This document shows positions 23,708 to 34,084 of a stretch of DNA of 64,000 nucleotides, in pieces. The stretch is from Knoxdaviesia capensis. Its lineage: Eukaryota; Ascomycota; Sordariomycetes; Microascales; Gondwanamycetaceae. Position 1 is the first letter of the stretch. Every line of letters starts with the position of its first letter. Below the pieces are notes generated by a model. The model was not told the DNA's origin, did no database searches, and saw only the letters and a list, made by a program, of their open reading frames with translations. The stretch is from positions 1,801,741 to 1,865,740 of the forward strand of contig LNGK01000003.1 of the NCBI GenBank assembly GCA_001510575.1, given 5' to 3'. The position numbers and the translations under genes are program-made.

Positions 23708-25345
23708 ATGTCAGCCGAAAAGCCCGGCGAAAAGCCGTGGGACACCAACACGCTCCGGCCCGAGACCGACAGCAAGTCGGAGCTCGCAGTGACGGCGCCC
23801 GACATCGGCGACGACAAGACCGTCGACCTGGAGGCCGGCGGCAACGGCTTGGGCACCAAGAGCGAGCTCTTGGTCGGCGCCGAGCCGGTCGGCAATGACA
23901 CCGCGCCCACGGACCCGACCCTGGTGGGCTGGGACGGCCCGGACGACCCGGCCAACCCGCTGAACTGGCCGCTGTGGAAGAAGACGGTGCACTGCGGCCT
24001 CATCAGCCTGTACACGCTGGTGACGCCGCTCGCGTCGTCGATCTTCGCGCCGGGCGTGCCGCAGCTGATGGCCGAGTTCGGCTCGACCAGCGAGCAGCTG
24101 GCCGCGTTCGTGGTGTCGATCTACGTGCTGGGCTTCGCCGTCGGGCCGATGTTCTTCGCGCCCATGTCGGAGATCTGGGGCCGCCAGCCCCTGTACCTGG
24201 CGTCGCTGGTGTGCTTCACGGGCCTGGTGGCCGGCTGTGCCAAGGCGCCGTCGCTGGACGCGCTGATTGCGCTGCGCATGCTGAGCGGCATGGCCGGCTC
24301 GGTGCCGATCACCAACGGCGCCGGCAGCATCGCCGATGTGTTCGTGCAGGAGCAGCGCGGCGTGGCCATGGCGCTGTTCACGGTCGGCCCGCTGCTGGGC
24401 CCCATCATCGGGCCCGTGATCGGCGGCTTCCTGACCGACAGGGCCGGCTGGCGCTGGTCGTTCTGGGTGCTGACCATCTTCGGCGGCACGCTCCTGATGT
24501 TCATGGTGGCTCTCCTGCGCGAGACGTACGCGCCCGTGCTGCTGCAGCGCAAGACCGACAAGCTCCGCAAGGCCACCGGCAACGACAAGCTGCGGTCGTC
24601 GCTCGACTCGGGGCTCTCGGCGGCCGACCACTTCAAGCACGGCATCATCCGCCCGTGCAAGCTGCTCGTGTACTCGCCCATCAGCATCATCTTCGGGCTG
24701 TACATCGCCGTGGTGTACGGCTACATGTACCTGATGTTCACGTCGATCACGCCGGTGTTCATGCAGGCGTACGGCTTCAACGCCAGCAACTCCGGCCTGG
24801 TGTTCCTGGGGCTGGGCGTCGGCTCGATGCTGGGCGTGGTGTACATCGGCGCCACTTCCGACAAGGGCATGAAGCGCCGCATGGCCGCCGCCGACGCGCT
24901 GGACGACGCCGCCGGCCGCCCGCGCCAGGGCCTCAAGCCCGAGTACCGCCTGCCGCCGCTGCGCATCGGCGCCGTGCTGCTTCCCGTCGGCCTGTTCATC
25001 TACGGCTGGACGGCCAACTACGCCGACCGCGTGCACTGGATCGTGCCGATTCTCAGCCACGTGGTGGTCGGCTTTGCCAACCTGAACATCTTCATGGGCC
25101 TGCAGATGTACCTGATCGACGCCTTCAACATCTACGCGGCCAGCGCGCTGGCGGCGAACTCCGTTGCCCGCTCCGTGGCCGGCGCCGTGCTGCCCCTGGC
25201 TGGGATCAGCATGTTCCGCGTGCTCGGCGTCGGCTGGGGAAACAGCCTGCTGGCCTTCATTGCCACCGCCATGGTCCCCATCCCGTGGCTGATCATCCGC
25301 TACGGCGAGTATCTGCGCACGCACTACGAGATCAAGAACCTGTAG
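23708..25345 (+). CDS. MFS transporter, DHA1 (drug:H+ antiporter/polyamine-type)
   Basis: 545-aa intron-free plasma-membrane-type permease. Residues 1-70 are hydrophilic and acidic, as in fungal DHA1 efflux pumps; then GWDGPDDPANPLNW (74-87), a hallmark motif preceding TM1 in this subfamily. Loop motif PMSEIWGRQPLY (152-163) matches the MFS motif A region, and GPLLGPIIGPVIGGFL (227-242) matches the antiporter motif C in TM5. About twelve hydrophobic segments follow, with a central cytoplasmic loop (about residues 270-320) and a short C-terminal tail. The family exports drugs, fungal metabolites or polyamines by proton exchange; the substrate cannot be told. No biosynthetic genes flank it, so it need not belong to a metabolite cluster. 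GC-rich third positions fit neighbouring genes. Confidence 0.93.
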   Translation: MSAEKPGEKPWDTNTLRPETDSKSELAVTAPDIGDDKTVDLEAGGNGLGTKSELLVGAEPVGNDTAPTDPTLVGWDGPDDPANPLNWPLWKKTVHCGLISLYTLVTPLASSIFAPGVPQLMAEFGSTSEQLAAFVVSIYVLGFAVGPMFFAPMSEIWGRQPLYLASLVCFTGLVAGCAKAPSLDALIALRMLSGMAGSVPITNGAGSIADVFVQEQRGVAMALFTVGPLLGPIIGPVIGGFLTDRAGWRWSFWVLTIFGGTLLMFMVALLRETYAPVLLQRKTDKLRKATGNDKLRSSLDSGLSAADHFKHGIIRPCKLLVYSPISIIFGLYIAVVYGYMYLMFTSITPVFMQAYGFNASNSGLVFLGLGVGSMLGVVYIGATSDKGMKRRMAAADALDDAAGRPRQGLKPEYRLPPLRIGAVLLPVGLFIYGWTANYADRVHWIVPILSHVVVGFANLNIFMGLQMYLIDAFNIYAASALAANSVARSVAGAVLPLAGISMFRVLGVGWGNSLLAFIATAMVPIPWLIIRYGEYLRTHYEIKNL

Positions 25346-26729
25346 GGCGGGCGTTTTCCTGTATGGCGGACGTTTTGAGTGTGGGTGTGGCTGTGTGTAT
25401 TTATATAGATGCGTTAGTCGGTCGTTCTCCATTCTTCGAGTGAGTGTTTTCTGCTCTTGTGTTGGCATTGTATTCTGGCTCTCCATTCATTCTGCGCTGC
25501 GTTCTCTTTTCACTTTATATACAAGGCATCTTAGGGTTTAGGGTTTGAGCGTGTAAGTGGCTATCATGCTGTGAACTCATGAGCCTATGTGTAGCCTGCA
25601 TCTGCTTCTCCGGATATCATCTTGGTATCTGAGTTGAATCATGAACTTCTCTTCAAGATATAATTCACTTCCAGATTCCCTCTCTTCAACGATGATGATT
25701 CACTGTGGTGATTCACTACACATAGCGAAGTTGTAAGAGACACATCATGATTCAGAGTGTCCGTGGGTGCCGCTCTGGTATATAAGTCCGGTATGCCCCC
25801 TTCCTGTTCTCTTCTCCTTTGACTTCCAGCTTCTTCCACATCTCTCTTAAGCAGCCATTCCTCTCATCCGTTCTTCGAATCTTCTTCAACTTAGAGGGCA
25901 GAGGCTATATCAGTAGAAGTGAGACAGTACTTTCACGAACTTACCCCGAGAAGATACCCAATAGAGCGGGTGCGTGACACTCCGAAAGGCTGACTGCTGG
26001 GCCGAGACTTCATCCCAGAAATGATACGTCGGTGGCCCATATGCCTTCCTTTCCCACTTTCACGGGAGCATTCATAGCTCTTTCATGCTTGAATCAACAA
26101 CTCGTGTGTCCACGCACCACCGCATCAGCCGGCATCACCCGCCTTGAAATCGAGAGCATGGCCATCGGCCCGGTCGAAATAGCGGACATCTCCTCAGTCG
26201 CCAACTCGTCGATTACGACGATTACGACGAATTAGCTCGGAAAGAGAGTTGGAGGTTGGGCTTGCTATATCATGTTGGCCCAAACGTCCAAGCCCGACCG
26301 GGCGGGAAGAGACACCGGAGGCCGTGTCTGCGTGACTGTAGGGCAGCGTTCTCATGGAGATGCTTCCTGCTGGTAGACGTGTGCAAGACGTCGATGGTGA
26401 GTATAGGAGGACTATGCCGGATTCCGAATTACGGCTTGCAAATATAGAAAAAGTCTCTTCAATTTGATGTTCGGTCGCTAGAACCCTGTGATATGTCATT
26501 CCTATTGATATAGTTTTGAGAGATCCCGAGCTGTAACGCAAGGAGTGAGTTGGTTGCTTCGTCTGCCTCGACCATCCGCGAGACGGGAGGTTAAGCCACC
26601 TCAGTTCCCTCCTAGACCCGAGAGATGATTGTGGGTGGGACTATGCATGTGCATCGGTTCACTGCATCCAGAGATAGAACATGAAAATGAGCTTCAAAGC
26701 AATACTAAACACGATTAAAACACCAATCC
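25346..26729. other. intergenic region between the MFS and ABC transporter genes
   Basis: 3' flanks of two convergent genes. It contains a telomere-like TTAGGGTTTAGGG motif at 25531-25543. No gene is supportable; short frames at 26032-26235 and 26256-26447 have no recognisable content. Confidence 0.5.
25531..25546 (+). repeat. short telomere-like tract (TTAGGGTTTAGGGTTT)
   Basis: Two degenerate telomere-like units about 190 bases downstream of the MFS stop codon. This is too short to be a telomere remnant on its own and may be a telobox-type factor site. Confidence 0.7.
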
Positions 26730-29700
26730 TCAGCTTCCTATCCACTCGCCGCCCGAAACCAACTGCGTGAGCCGCCCTCTCCGCTGCACCAGCTCTTCAA
26801 ACTCGCCCTCCTCGGCCAAACACCCGCCGTCGACCACAACCACCCGGTCCGCGTCCCGCATCACATCGGTATTGTGCGTGACCACCACCGCCGCGGCCCC
26901 GGTATCCCGCACAAACGCCCGCAGCGCCGCCCGCACAGCCGCTGCACTGGACGGGTCCAGCGCACTGGTCGGCTCGTCCAGCACGACCAGCGCCGGCCGC
27001 CGCACGAGCGCGCGCGCAATCCCGACCCGCTGCGTCTCGCCGCCCGAGAGCGCCAGCCCGCCGTCGCCGACCCGCGTCGCATAGCCCGCCGGCAGCGAGA
27101 TGATGAAGTCGTGGGCGGACGCCGCGCGCGCCGCGGCCTCCAGCGCCGCGGGCTCCCGGAACTCCGAGCCCTCGGCCAGTCCGTAGCCGATGTTCTCGGC
27201 GATGGTGCCGGGGAACAGCACGGATCGCTGCGGCACATACGCCACCTGGCCGCGGAAGTGCGCAGGCGCAATCTGGTGCAGGCGCGTTCCGCCGTTGATG
27301 GTGATGGTGTCCGGGTCCAGCGGCTTGTACAGCCCGAGCAGCAGCGAGAGGAACGTGCTCTTACCGCCACCCGACGGGCCGACCACCGCCGTGTACGTGG
27401 CCGCGTCGATCTGCAGCGTGATGTTGCTCAGAACGTGGTGCGAGGGGTCGGTGGCGTATGCAAAGCTGACCGAGTCGAAAGTGATCGGCATGATCGTCTG
27501 CGGCGGCACCGCTCTGAGCACCGCTCCCGGCGACCCCGGGTCCGGGGCCTCACCAGCGCTTTTCTGGTCGTCTGCAAGTTCCCCCAACGGCAGGTTGACC
27601 AGCCGGAGCATCTGCGCGGCAGCCTCTCGGGCAGCCGAGATCTGCGGCACCGCCACCAACGTGGCGGTCCCCGCCGACAGGCCAAACAGCAGCAGACTGA
27701 CCACCTGCAGCAACTTGTCGACCGATTCCTGCGGATCGCCGCGCGTCTTCATCAGGTACGAGCCGTAGAACACCACGAGCGCCATGACAAACACCGTCAC
27801 GCACTGGTACACTCCGTACAGGAGGCCGGTATACAGCGCACGCCGCCACCCCACCGAGAACGCCGCTGCAATCGTGCGGGTGTAGGCGCGTCCGATGCGC
27901 TGCTCGAGCGTCAGGGCCCGCACCACCCGGATGCGCAGCACGGCCTCGGCGAAGACACGCGCGGTGGCGGACGCGGCCGTGCCGCTGCGGAGCTCCCATA
28001 CGGCGCTGACGGCAGTATAAACCTTGACCATGAGCAGGATCACGGGGGCTGTGGCGAGGACCACCAGTGTCAGCTTCCAGAAGACCACCAACGCCCAGAT
28101 CATACTGGCAGTGACCAGCGCGGTCACAACCAGCATGATCACCGCGAACCGGCCCACGACGTTGCGCATATCCTCGGCGCACCGGTCCAGAACACTGACG
28201 ATCACGGCATATGTCGGCTGGCCGGCGTCCTGCTGGTTCTCGCGCGAGTCTGCCCCTTCACCCACCGCCGAGGTGTCCGGCCGCGCCGGCTTGGATGGCT
28301 TCGCCGCTGGTGCTCCAGCAACAGCCAGACCGCCCGTGGCAAACCACTCCATGGGCTGCGCCAGCACCCGTTTCAGCGCCTTCACCCGCAGACCGTCCAC
28401 CCACGCCTGGGCCACCGTCTCGAACAACAAGCGGCAGGTCGCCCCAACCATCCCGCACAGCACGCCGACCATCAGGATCAGCATGGCCCACCGCACCGCA
28501 GCGTGCATACGCTCGCCCGGCGCCTCGTAGAACGACGTCAGGAGCTTGGCGTACAGCACAGAGAACGCCGGGTTGCACGCGGCCGACATGAGAGTGGTGG
28601 CCAGCGCCGCGCACAGCTGCATCCGGCCCTTGCGCGGCAAGTTGGGCCACACGGTCGCGAAGATGGTCCGGAGCGACGGGAGGGGGTCGCCTGATTTGGA
28701 CGTGGCGGATGCAGCTTTCTCTTGGTCGCCGCCATCTGCCCGGAGTTCGCTGGAGGGATCGAGTGTTCTGGTCCGGCGACCGGATATAGCCCCGGGCCCC
28801 TTGCGCGACAGCCGGACAGCCTGGGCCGTGCCGTTGACAATATCAAAGCTCAGCCGCTCGACATCCAGCTCCAAAGACCGGCCTATTCCAGCTGTCACAT
28901 GAGACGGTCGCCGATGGGACGCGGGTGTCGAGGCTCCCGGCTGGCGTGTCGACACCGACGACGATTCAAAGGGATTGTCTGTGTCCCACACCATCTTCAC
29001 AGGCTCGGCGTTGTAGTACGGCTGCGGCATGAACGACACGCGCCCGGGGATGTTGTCCACGATCCTCGGCCGGGACTGGTCGAGCTGCTCTATCAGGAAA
29101 TCCGAGAACCGCCGCCGGAACCGCCGCTCGTTGGTTGCCGCACTGCCCGCCATGACACTATCCACACTGCCAGTGCGATCGCGCAACGACTTCTTGGAGA
29201 ACACCGGCGGCGGCGGAAGCAGCTCCATATCGGCCGAGAATGCTTCGACTTCCTCCTTGCTGGTAGCGCGTCTGTGCACCGGACTCGTCGGCTCGGGCGT
29301 CGCCGTTGAGACCAGCGATGCAAAGTGGCCGTCACTGTCCTGGTCGAGCTTCTCGCGCGTGCCCTGCTGGACGAGGATGCCTTCATGCATCACATACACA
29401 AAGTCGTCCGGCTCGATCTGAGAGATGTCGTGGGTGATCACGACGGTTGTGCGTTCCCGGCGCCACTGGCGCAGCGCATCTAGGACCAGAGTCCGGCTGA
29501 CGGCATCAAGCGCACTTGTGACTTCGTCGAGAACCAGCACGGCAGGATTGCGCAGCCATGCCCGTGCAAGCGCCAGTCGCTGGAGCTGGCCGCCGCTGAG
29601 CTGCGTGCCCGAGTCGGTGTCCAGCCGGGTGTCCAGGCCATCGGGCAGACTAGCCACCACTTCCCGGAGCAAGGCGGCTTCACACGCCGCGAGGATATCG

Positions 29701-31527
29701 GCATCAGTCGCGGCATCTGGGTCGGTGGGGTGACCCAAGGCGACATTGGCCCGCAGCGTATCGTCGAAAACGATGCTATTCTGCTGCACCAACATGATGT
29801 TCTTGCGCAGCCAGAGCTCGTCGAACGCCGTGATCGGCGATCCGTCCATGAGGATGCCGCCCGTGGTCGGGGTGTAAAACCGGACAAGCAGGTTGCCGAT
29901 CGTACTCTTGCCAGAACCACTGCGACCAACAATAAAGATCATGCGGCCGGGGGAGAACGTCATCGAGCAGGATGATACCACAGGACAGGTTGGGTTGTTC
30001 GGGTATGCGAAACCAACGTTATGCAGCTCGATGCGCCCGACGATCTCCTTGGGGTTAAGCATGGGCAGCAGAGTCTGTGCCGAGCCCAGCTTGGCCTTTT
30101 CGTAGTTTTGCCGCCGGGTGTCATCGTTATCGTCGTCGTCGTGATTGGCATTGTCCATCATCAGCTTCTTCAGCTCATATCCAGCCACCATGGCCTTGGA
30201 CAGAACCAACCACTGCGGCGTCAGGGCCTCGGTGCCCTGCAACGCAAGAACAACGGCATAGAACGATGTGACAACCCGGCCAGGATCAAGTCCGCGGTGC
30301 TCAACCAGGTACACTCCAAACAGGAAGCCCGTGGCCACCAGCATCATCATCCACAGCTGCAGGAACCCAAGTTGGAGGGCGTTGCAGCGCGCCTGAATCA
30401 GATAGAACTTGGACGCGCGGCGGATGTTCTCCACGTAGCGCCACACTTCGTAGTCGGCGCCATTGAACATCTTGACGATGTTGACCGCCGAGACAGACGT
30501 CGCGACTTGTGCGTTTGCCACTGCCGCTTCGTGCTTCTGCGCCTGGATGGCTGGGCCGATCGGCCGCAGGATCAGACTGAGGATGAGGAAGGAAATGGGA
30601 ATACTCCCTAGGATTGTTAGGGTGAGCTGCCACGAGTAGTAAAAGGCCACCGCAAGGCTGGCCAAAGCCGTGGTTATGCAGCTGATCAGGATGCCGAACA
30701 CCTGAGAGTTGCCGAGCTGTAGTTCGCGAACATGACTGCAGGTGATGTTAGTAATAAGCCATAACCGAGCCACACAAAGACCGCTCACTTACTTGTCCAC
30801 GCCGGCCATGAGACTGTTCATGCCGTCCTCCTGCGCATCAAACCACTCCATTTGCTTCTCCATCAGGACGTCAAACAGCCGTCCGCGCGCACTCCGCGCC
30901 TGGAGCTCTCCAAAGAAGATCCAGGTCGACATGAAGGCAGCATTTGCCGCCCAGGTCGCCACCCCGATCACACCAATGATCCAGCCGAGAGTGCAGGCCC
31001 GGTCAAACATGTGATCGGTCGAGATGAAGCCCGACGCGTACGACGACCAGTTGGTGAAGATCTCGCCGAGGAGCACCACCATGCTGATCTTCAGGCCACT
31101 AGTGCAGCATGTAGCAGCGAGAGCCAGGGCGAACGGAACAGAGTGGGTGTTCCAGCTGGTGAAAACAAACAAATTCGACCATGACTTCGCCGTAGCTTGC
31201 TCGCTGGCCGGCTGTGGCATTTGTGGTTGTGGTTGTGGTTGTGGAAGTTGTGCGGCATCCGGGCCCGGCGCCGGGAGATCCGGCCGGGCCGGGGCGGGTT
31301 TCCGGAGCACTGAGCGAAGGTTTCTCATTTTGCTTTTCGGGGTCCTGGTTTGCAGGCTCGTCGGGCAAGGACTTCCGGGGAGACGAGGTGAAGACGTTGC
31401 CGAAGCTGCTCGCAAGGCTATACAGAGTCTCCAGGCTATCGAGACTGAAGATGCCCGCAAGGTTGTGGCTGTCAAGGAAGAAGAGGTTGTGCACACTGTC
31501 AGCGGCAGACCCGAAGAAATTGGACAT
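26730..31527 (-). CDS. full-length ABCB transporter (Ste6/Mdr-type)
   Basis: Large exporter with TMD1-NBD1-TMD2-NBD2 layout. A 57-bp intron at 30792-30736 is clear: GTAAGTG donor, TACTAAC branch site, TGCAG acceptor, protein continuing GVDN|HVRELQ. NBD1 has Walker A GRSGSGKST, signature LSGGQ and LVLDEVTSALD; NBD2 has GPSGGGKST, LSGGE and LVVLDEPTSALD. The NBD1 region with DFVYVMHEG resembles fungal Ste6-like peptide (a-factor) exporters, but multidrug ABCB pumps share most features. The N terminus is uncertain: the ATG at 31527 opens a plausible frame (MSNFFGSAADSVHNLFF) shifted by one base from the TMD1 frame. A candidate 79-bp intron (31423-31345, GTATAG..CAG) restores phase, giving exons 31527-31424, 31344-30793 and 30735-26730 and 1553 aa (Walker A at about 489 and 1338). 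Otherwise translation starts at an internal ATG near 31331. Confidence 0.9.
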
Positions 31528-32467
31528 AGTAGAAAGAGAAGAAAGTGAAGAACGAGGAACTGGAAAGAGACGAAGATGGAGATCAAGAGATTACTGTCAC
31601 TAATATGTGATTGCAGGGAGAGAAAATAAACAAAGACTGAGGCGTAGTGGGAACATCAACACCACCACCAAAAAAATGATATCACGGAAAGATAATAAAT
31701 AAATCAATAAAGTCCCCTCCAAGACTTGGTAGCGGGGATTTGCACGATATTGAAAAGACCTAATTTGCAATCACAGCAACATTAGCAGGCCCAAAAGCAA
31801 CACATTGTGTTGCCATAATATTGTATCGTTAGTATTGTCCACGCTCAGCTGGCCTGAGGTGCATTGTTCTTCTAGCAGGCATTCTGCTAGATGCACATAC
31901 TAGTTTGATGGCCCGAGAACTCTCCTGTAGGGACTCTGTGCTTTTCCGACTGCCCTGCTTTGTTTGTTCTCTCGAATCTAATTTCAATCAAGTTAGCATC
32001 GGAGTCCCCAGAAATCAATATTTCACAACCATGGTTGCAGCTGTCATTCCAGAGCCGGGTCTGGACACCATAATCGGTGCTTGGAACTTGCGAGCAGCTG
32101 GTCGGACCAGCCCGAATTGGGTCGGCGGTGCATCGACATTATCACTTGTCACACCTCATGAGAGGGTCCAAAAATGTTGAAAAAAAGGAAATTCAACTCC
32201 AAAAAATAATATTAGCGCAGTCATGTTGGCTGCACTTCATGTCCTGCCGAAAATTGTATCTGGAATACTGGGTTCATGAATGTGCTTGTTTTGTGCGCCG
32301 TAAGACCCCAGCGGATATTACAGCTCTGTTCCTCAGGCCCTCGGTTATAGACGAGGGAAGAGTGGTATCATGGTCCGTTCCAAGAAGGGAAAAGAACAGA
32401 AAAGAAGAAAGTCTTTGGCGAGTATATATCGGCCGACGACCGGGATTCGGAATCACACTGGCCGGCT
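31528..32467. other. intergenic: ABC transporter promoter and PBDC1 3' flank
   Basis: About 0.9 kb, AT-rich in 31620-31850. No gene is supportable; a 91-codon plus-strand frame at 31905-32180 has no recognisable motif. The promoter of the minus-strand ABC transporter gene should lie in its left part. Confidence 0.5.
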
Positions 32468-33507
32468 CTATTTCTTCGCGGCCTTCGCGGCCTTCTCGGC
32501 CTGCGCCCTCTGATAGATCCAGTCGTTATATCCGTTCCGGTTTCGTGCAATTTCAATGGCGTAGAACTGCATGCGAGGGACTGTTCAGCAGGTTAGAAGC
32601 AGGTTCATGTCAGTAAGGAATGCACTGTAAGGGTGGCCAGCAGGAACCACATGGGGATAAAGAAAACCAAAAATAGGTGTGGCTCGGGAAAGAAATGGAT
32701 GCATGTGAGCGGAAGAGAAGAATCTTAGAGATGCACAAAGGCCAAACACATCAGACAACTTCCCTCAGGCGCACAAGCCAGGCCTTGCCATGAGCATGTA
32801 CACCCACACCTAAGCCACATCAGCAGAACAGCAGGGCAACACACAAACATGTGTGGCCCGCCCGCCTCGTATAGAAACGAGAGAGCACCCACGGAGCATG
32901 TCGACTGCCGCCGCCGAATCCAGTTAAGCCAAGCGACATCATCACTACTTACCGAAAATCGTCGTATGCTGGTCGTACTCCGTCTTCGGGCCCGTCCGGA
33001 GCATGGTGCCGAAGTTGTAGTCGTCAATGGTCTTTTCGTACGCCATCATGAAGTTGCGCCAGCGCTCCTTGCCGCGCGGGCTCTTCATCTCATCCTCGTT
33101 GATCGTGGCGCTGGGGTCGAACTCGGGGAACTCCTTCATCAGGTGCTCGTAGATGTCGTCGTCCATCTTCGTCAGCCGCACCACCGATCCGGGCACAGTC
33201 TCGAGGATTCGCCAGTACACCTCCATTTGTTGCACGGCTGCATTGCGCGTGTGTCAGCATTCGAAACGTGGTCCGGCGTTTGTGGCCTCTCTCTTTCTGG
33301 CACAGGTTCGACAGGTGCCTGGGGTTGGTACTAACCTTTGACGGCGAATTGCTTCTCGATCTATACAGTTTCGAGCGTATCAGTTTCATCAGTCAGCATG
33401 AATATCCTCCTACAAGATCCAAAATGGCAATTCTCTCCAAAACGTACATCCTCGAAGTTGTCCGCGTTGTTAGGGTCAAACCCTGCGGGGACTTGTTGCA
33501 TGGCCAT
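32468..33507 (-). CDS. PBDC1: PBDC1-family protein (polysaccharide biosynthesis domain-containing 1), four exons
   Basis: Proposed 160-aa protein from exons 33507-33448, 33360-33336, 33237-32953 and 32580-32468. Junction phases agree and each intron has GT-AG ends (GTACGT, GTTAGT, GTAAGT donors). The protein starts MAMQQVPAGFDPNNADNFED, continues through IEKQFAVK and a helical block with FMMAYEKTIDDYNFGT, then VPRMQFYAIEIARNRNG and a basic KAAKAAKK end. These are the conserved blocks of the small PBDC1/yeast YPL225W family, a conserved cytosolic family that has been linked to nascent eEF1A folding in yeast; the name's 'polysaccharide biosynthesis' is historical. Exon 2 is only 25 nt and intron 3 is 372 bp, long for this genome. 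Without splicing only the 95-codon third exon is obvious, so automated annotation could truncate it. Confidence 0.9.
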
Positions 33508-34084
33508 TGTGAGGGTTGTGTGTAAACAAGAAACTGGGTGTGTTGTGATGTTGATCAAAGTAGTGTGATTCGGATGTGTATCGCAGGTAGTCTGTATGCA
33601 AGAGGGTCAAAATCAAGAACTGATTGAAACAAGAACTGGAACAAGAAGCTCTATGGAGTGAAGCTTGAACTTTTTTTATGACGGCGTTTTTGGGTCCCTC
33701 CAAAAAATTTGGCAGATCGCATGTGCCATGGCGGGGTTGTTAGGCGGGGTGGGAACAGGTGCTGCCAGATGGCACCAGCTGGTGCCAGTGGCTTCTATGT
33801 GCTTCACCCGCGTTCCAGGAGCTTCCAGCGTTTTGTCTTGCTTTCTTCAACTTTTATCAATATCACCAGATCGCGAGAGTTCGGGCATTCTGGAGACATT
33901 CCTCACAGTATCAGCGGTTGCTTGGTGCATTTTACTTTTTGGTAATCTCCTCTTGCCGATTTGCATATGGTTCAAACTAGCCACGTTCCGACCGTCCCAA
34001 TGTTTGCAGCCACTCCTTGCGGCGGCGTCTAACTTCAAGGTTATCGACGGCCGTTTCCCCATAGAAATGTCTTCCTGTGTCAAC
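33508..34084. other. intergenic: PBDC1 promoter
   Basis: About 580 bases. A 152-codon plus-strand frame (33665-34123) overlaps this and the pseudogene and shows no domain; I treat it as chance. Nothing else is recognised. Confidence 0.5.

Noticed and set aside
23711..25486. 591-codon minus-strand frame opposite the MFS transporter
   Set aside because: Arg/His/Gln/Ala-rich composition typical of the antisense of a GC-rich gene; the plus strand encodes a clear 12-TM transporter.
26874..28694. 606-codon plus-strand frame opposite the ABC transporter
   Set aside because: Antisense shadow of NBD2/TMD2; Arg/His-rich with no domain.
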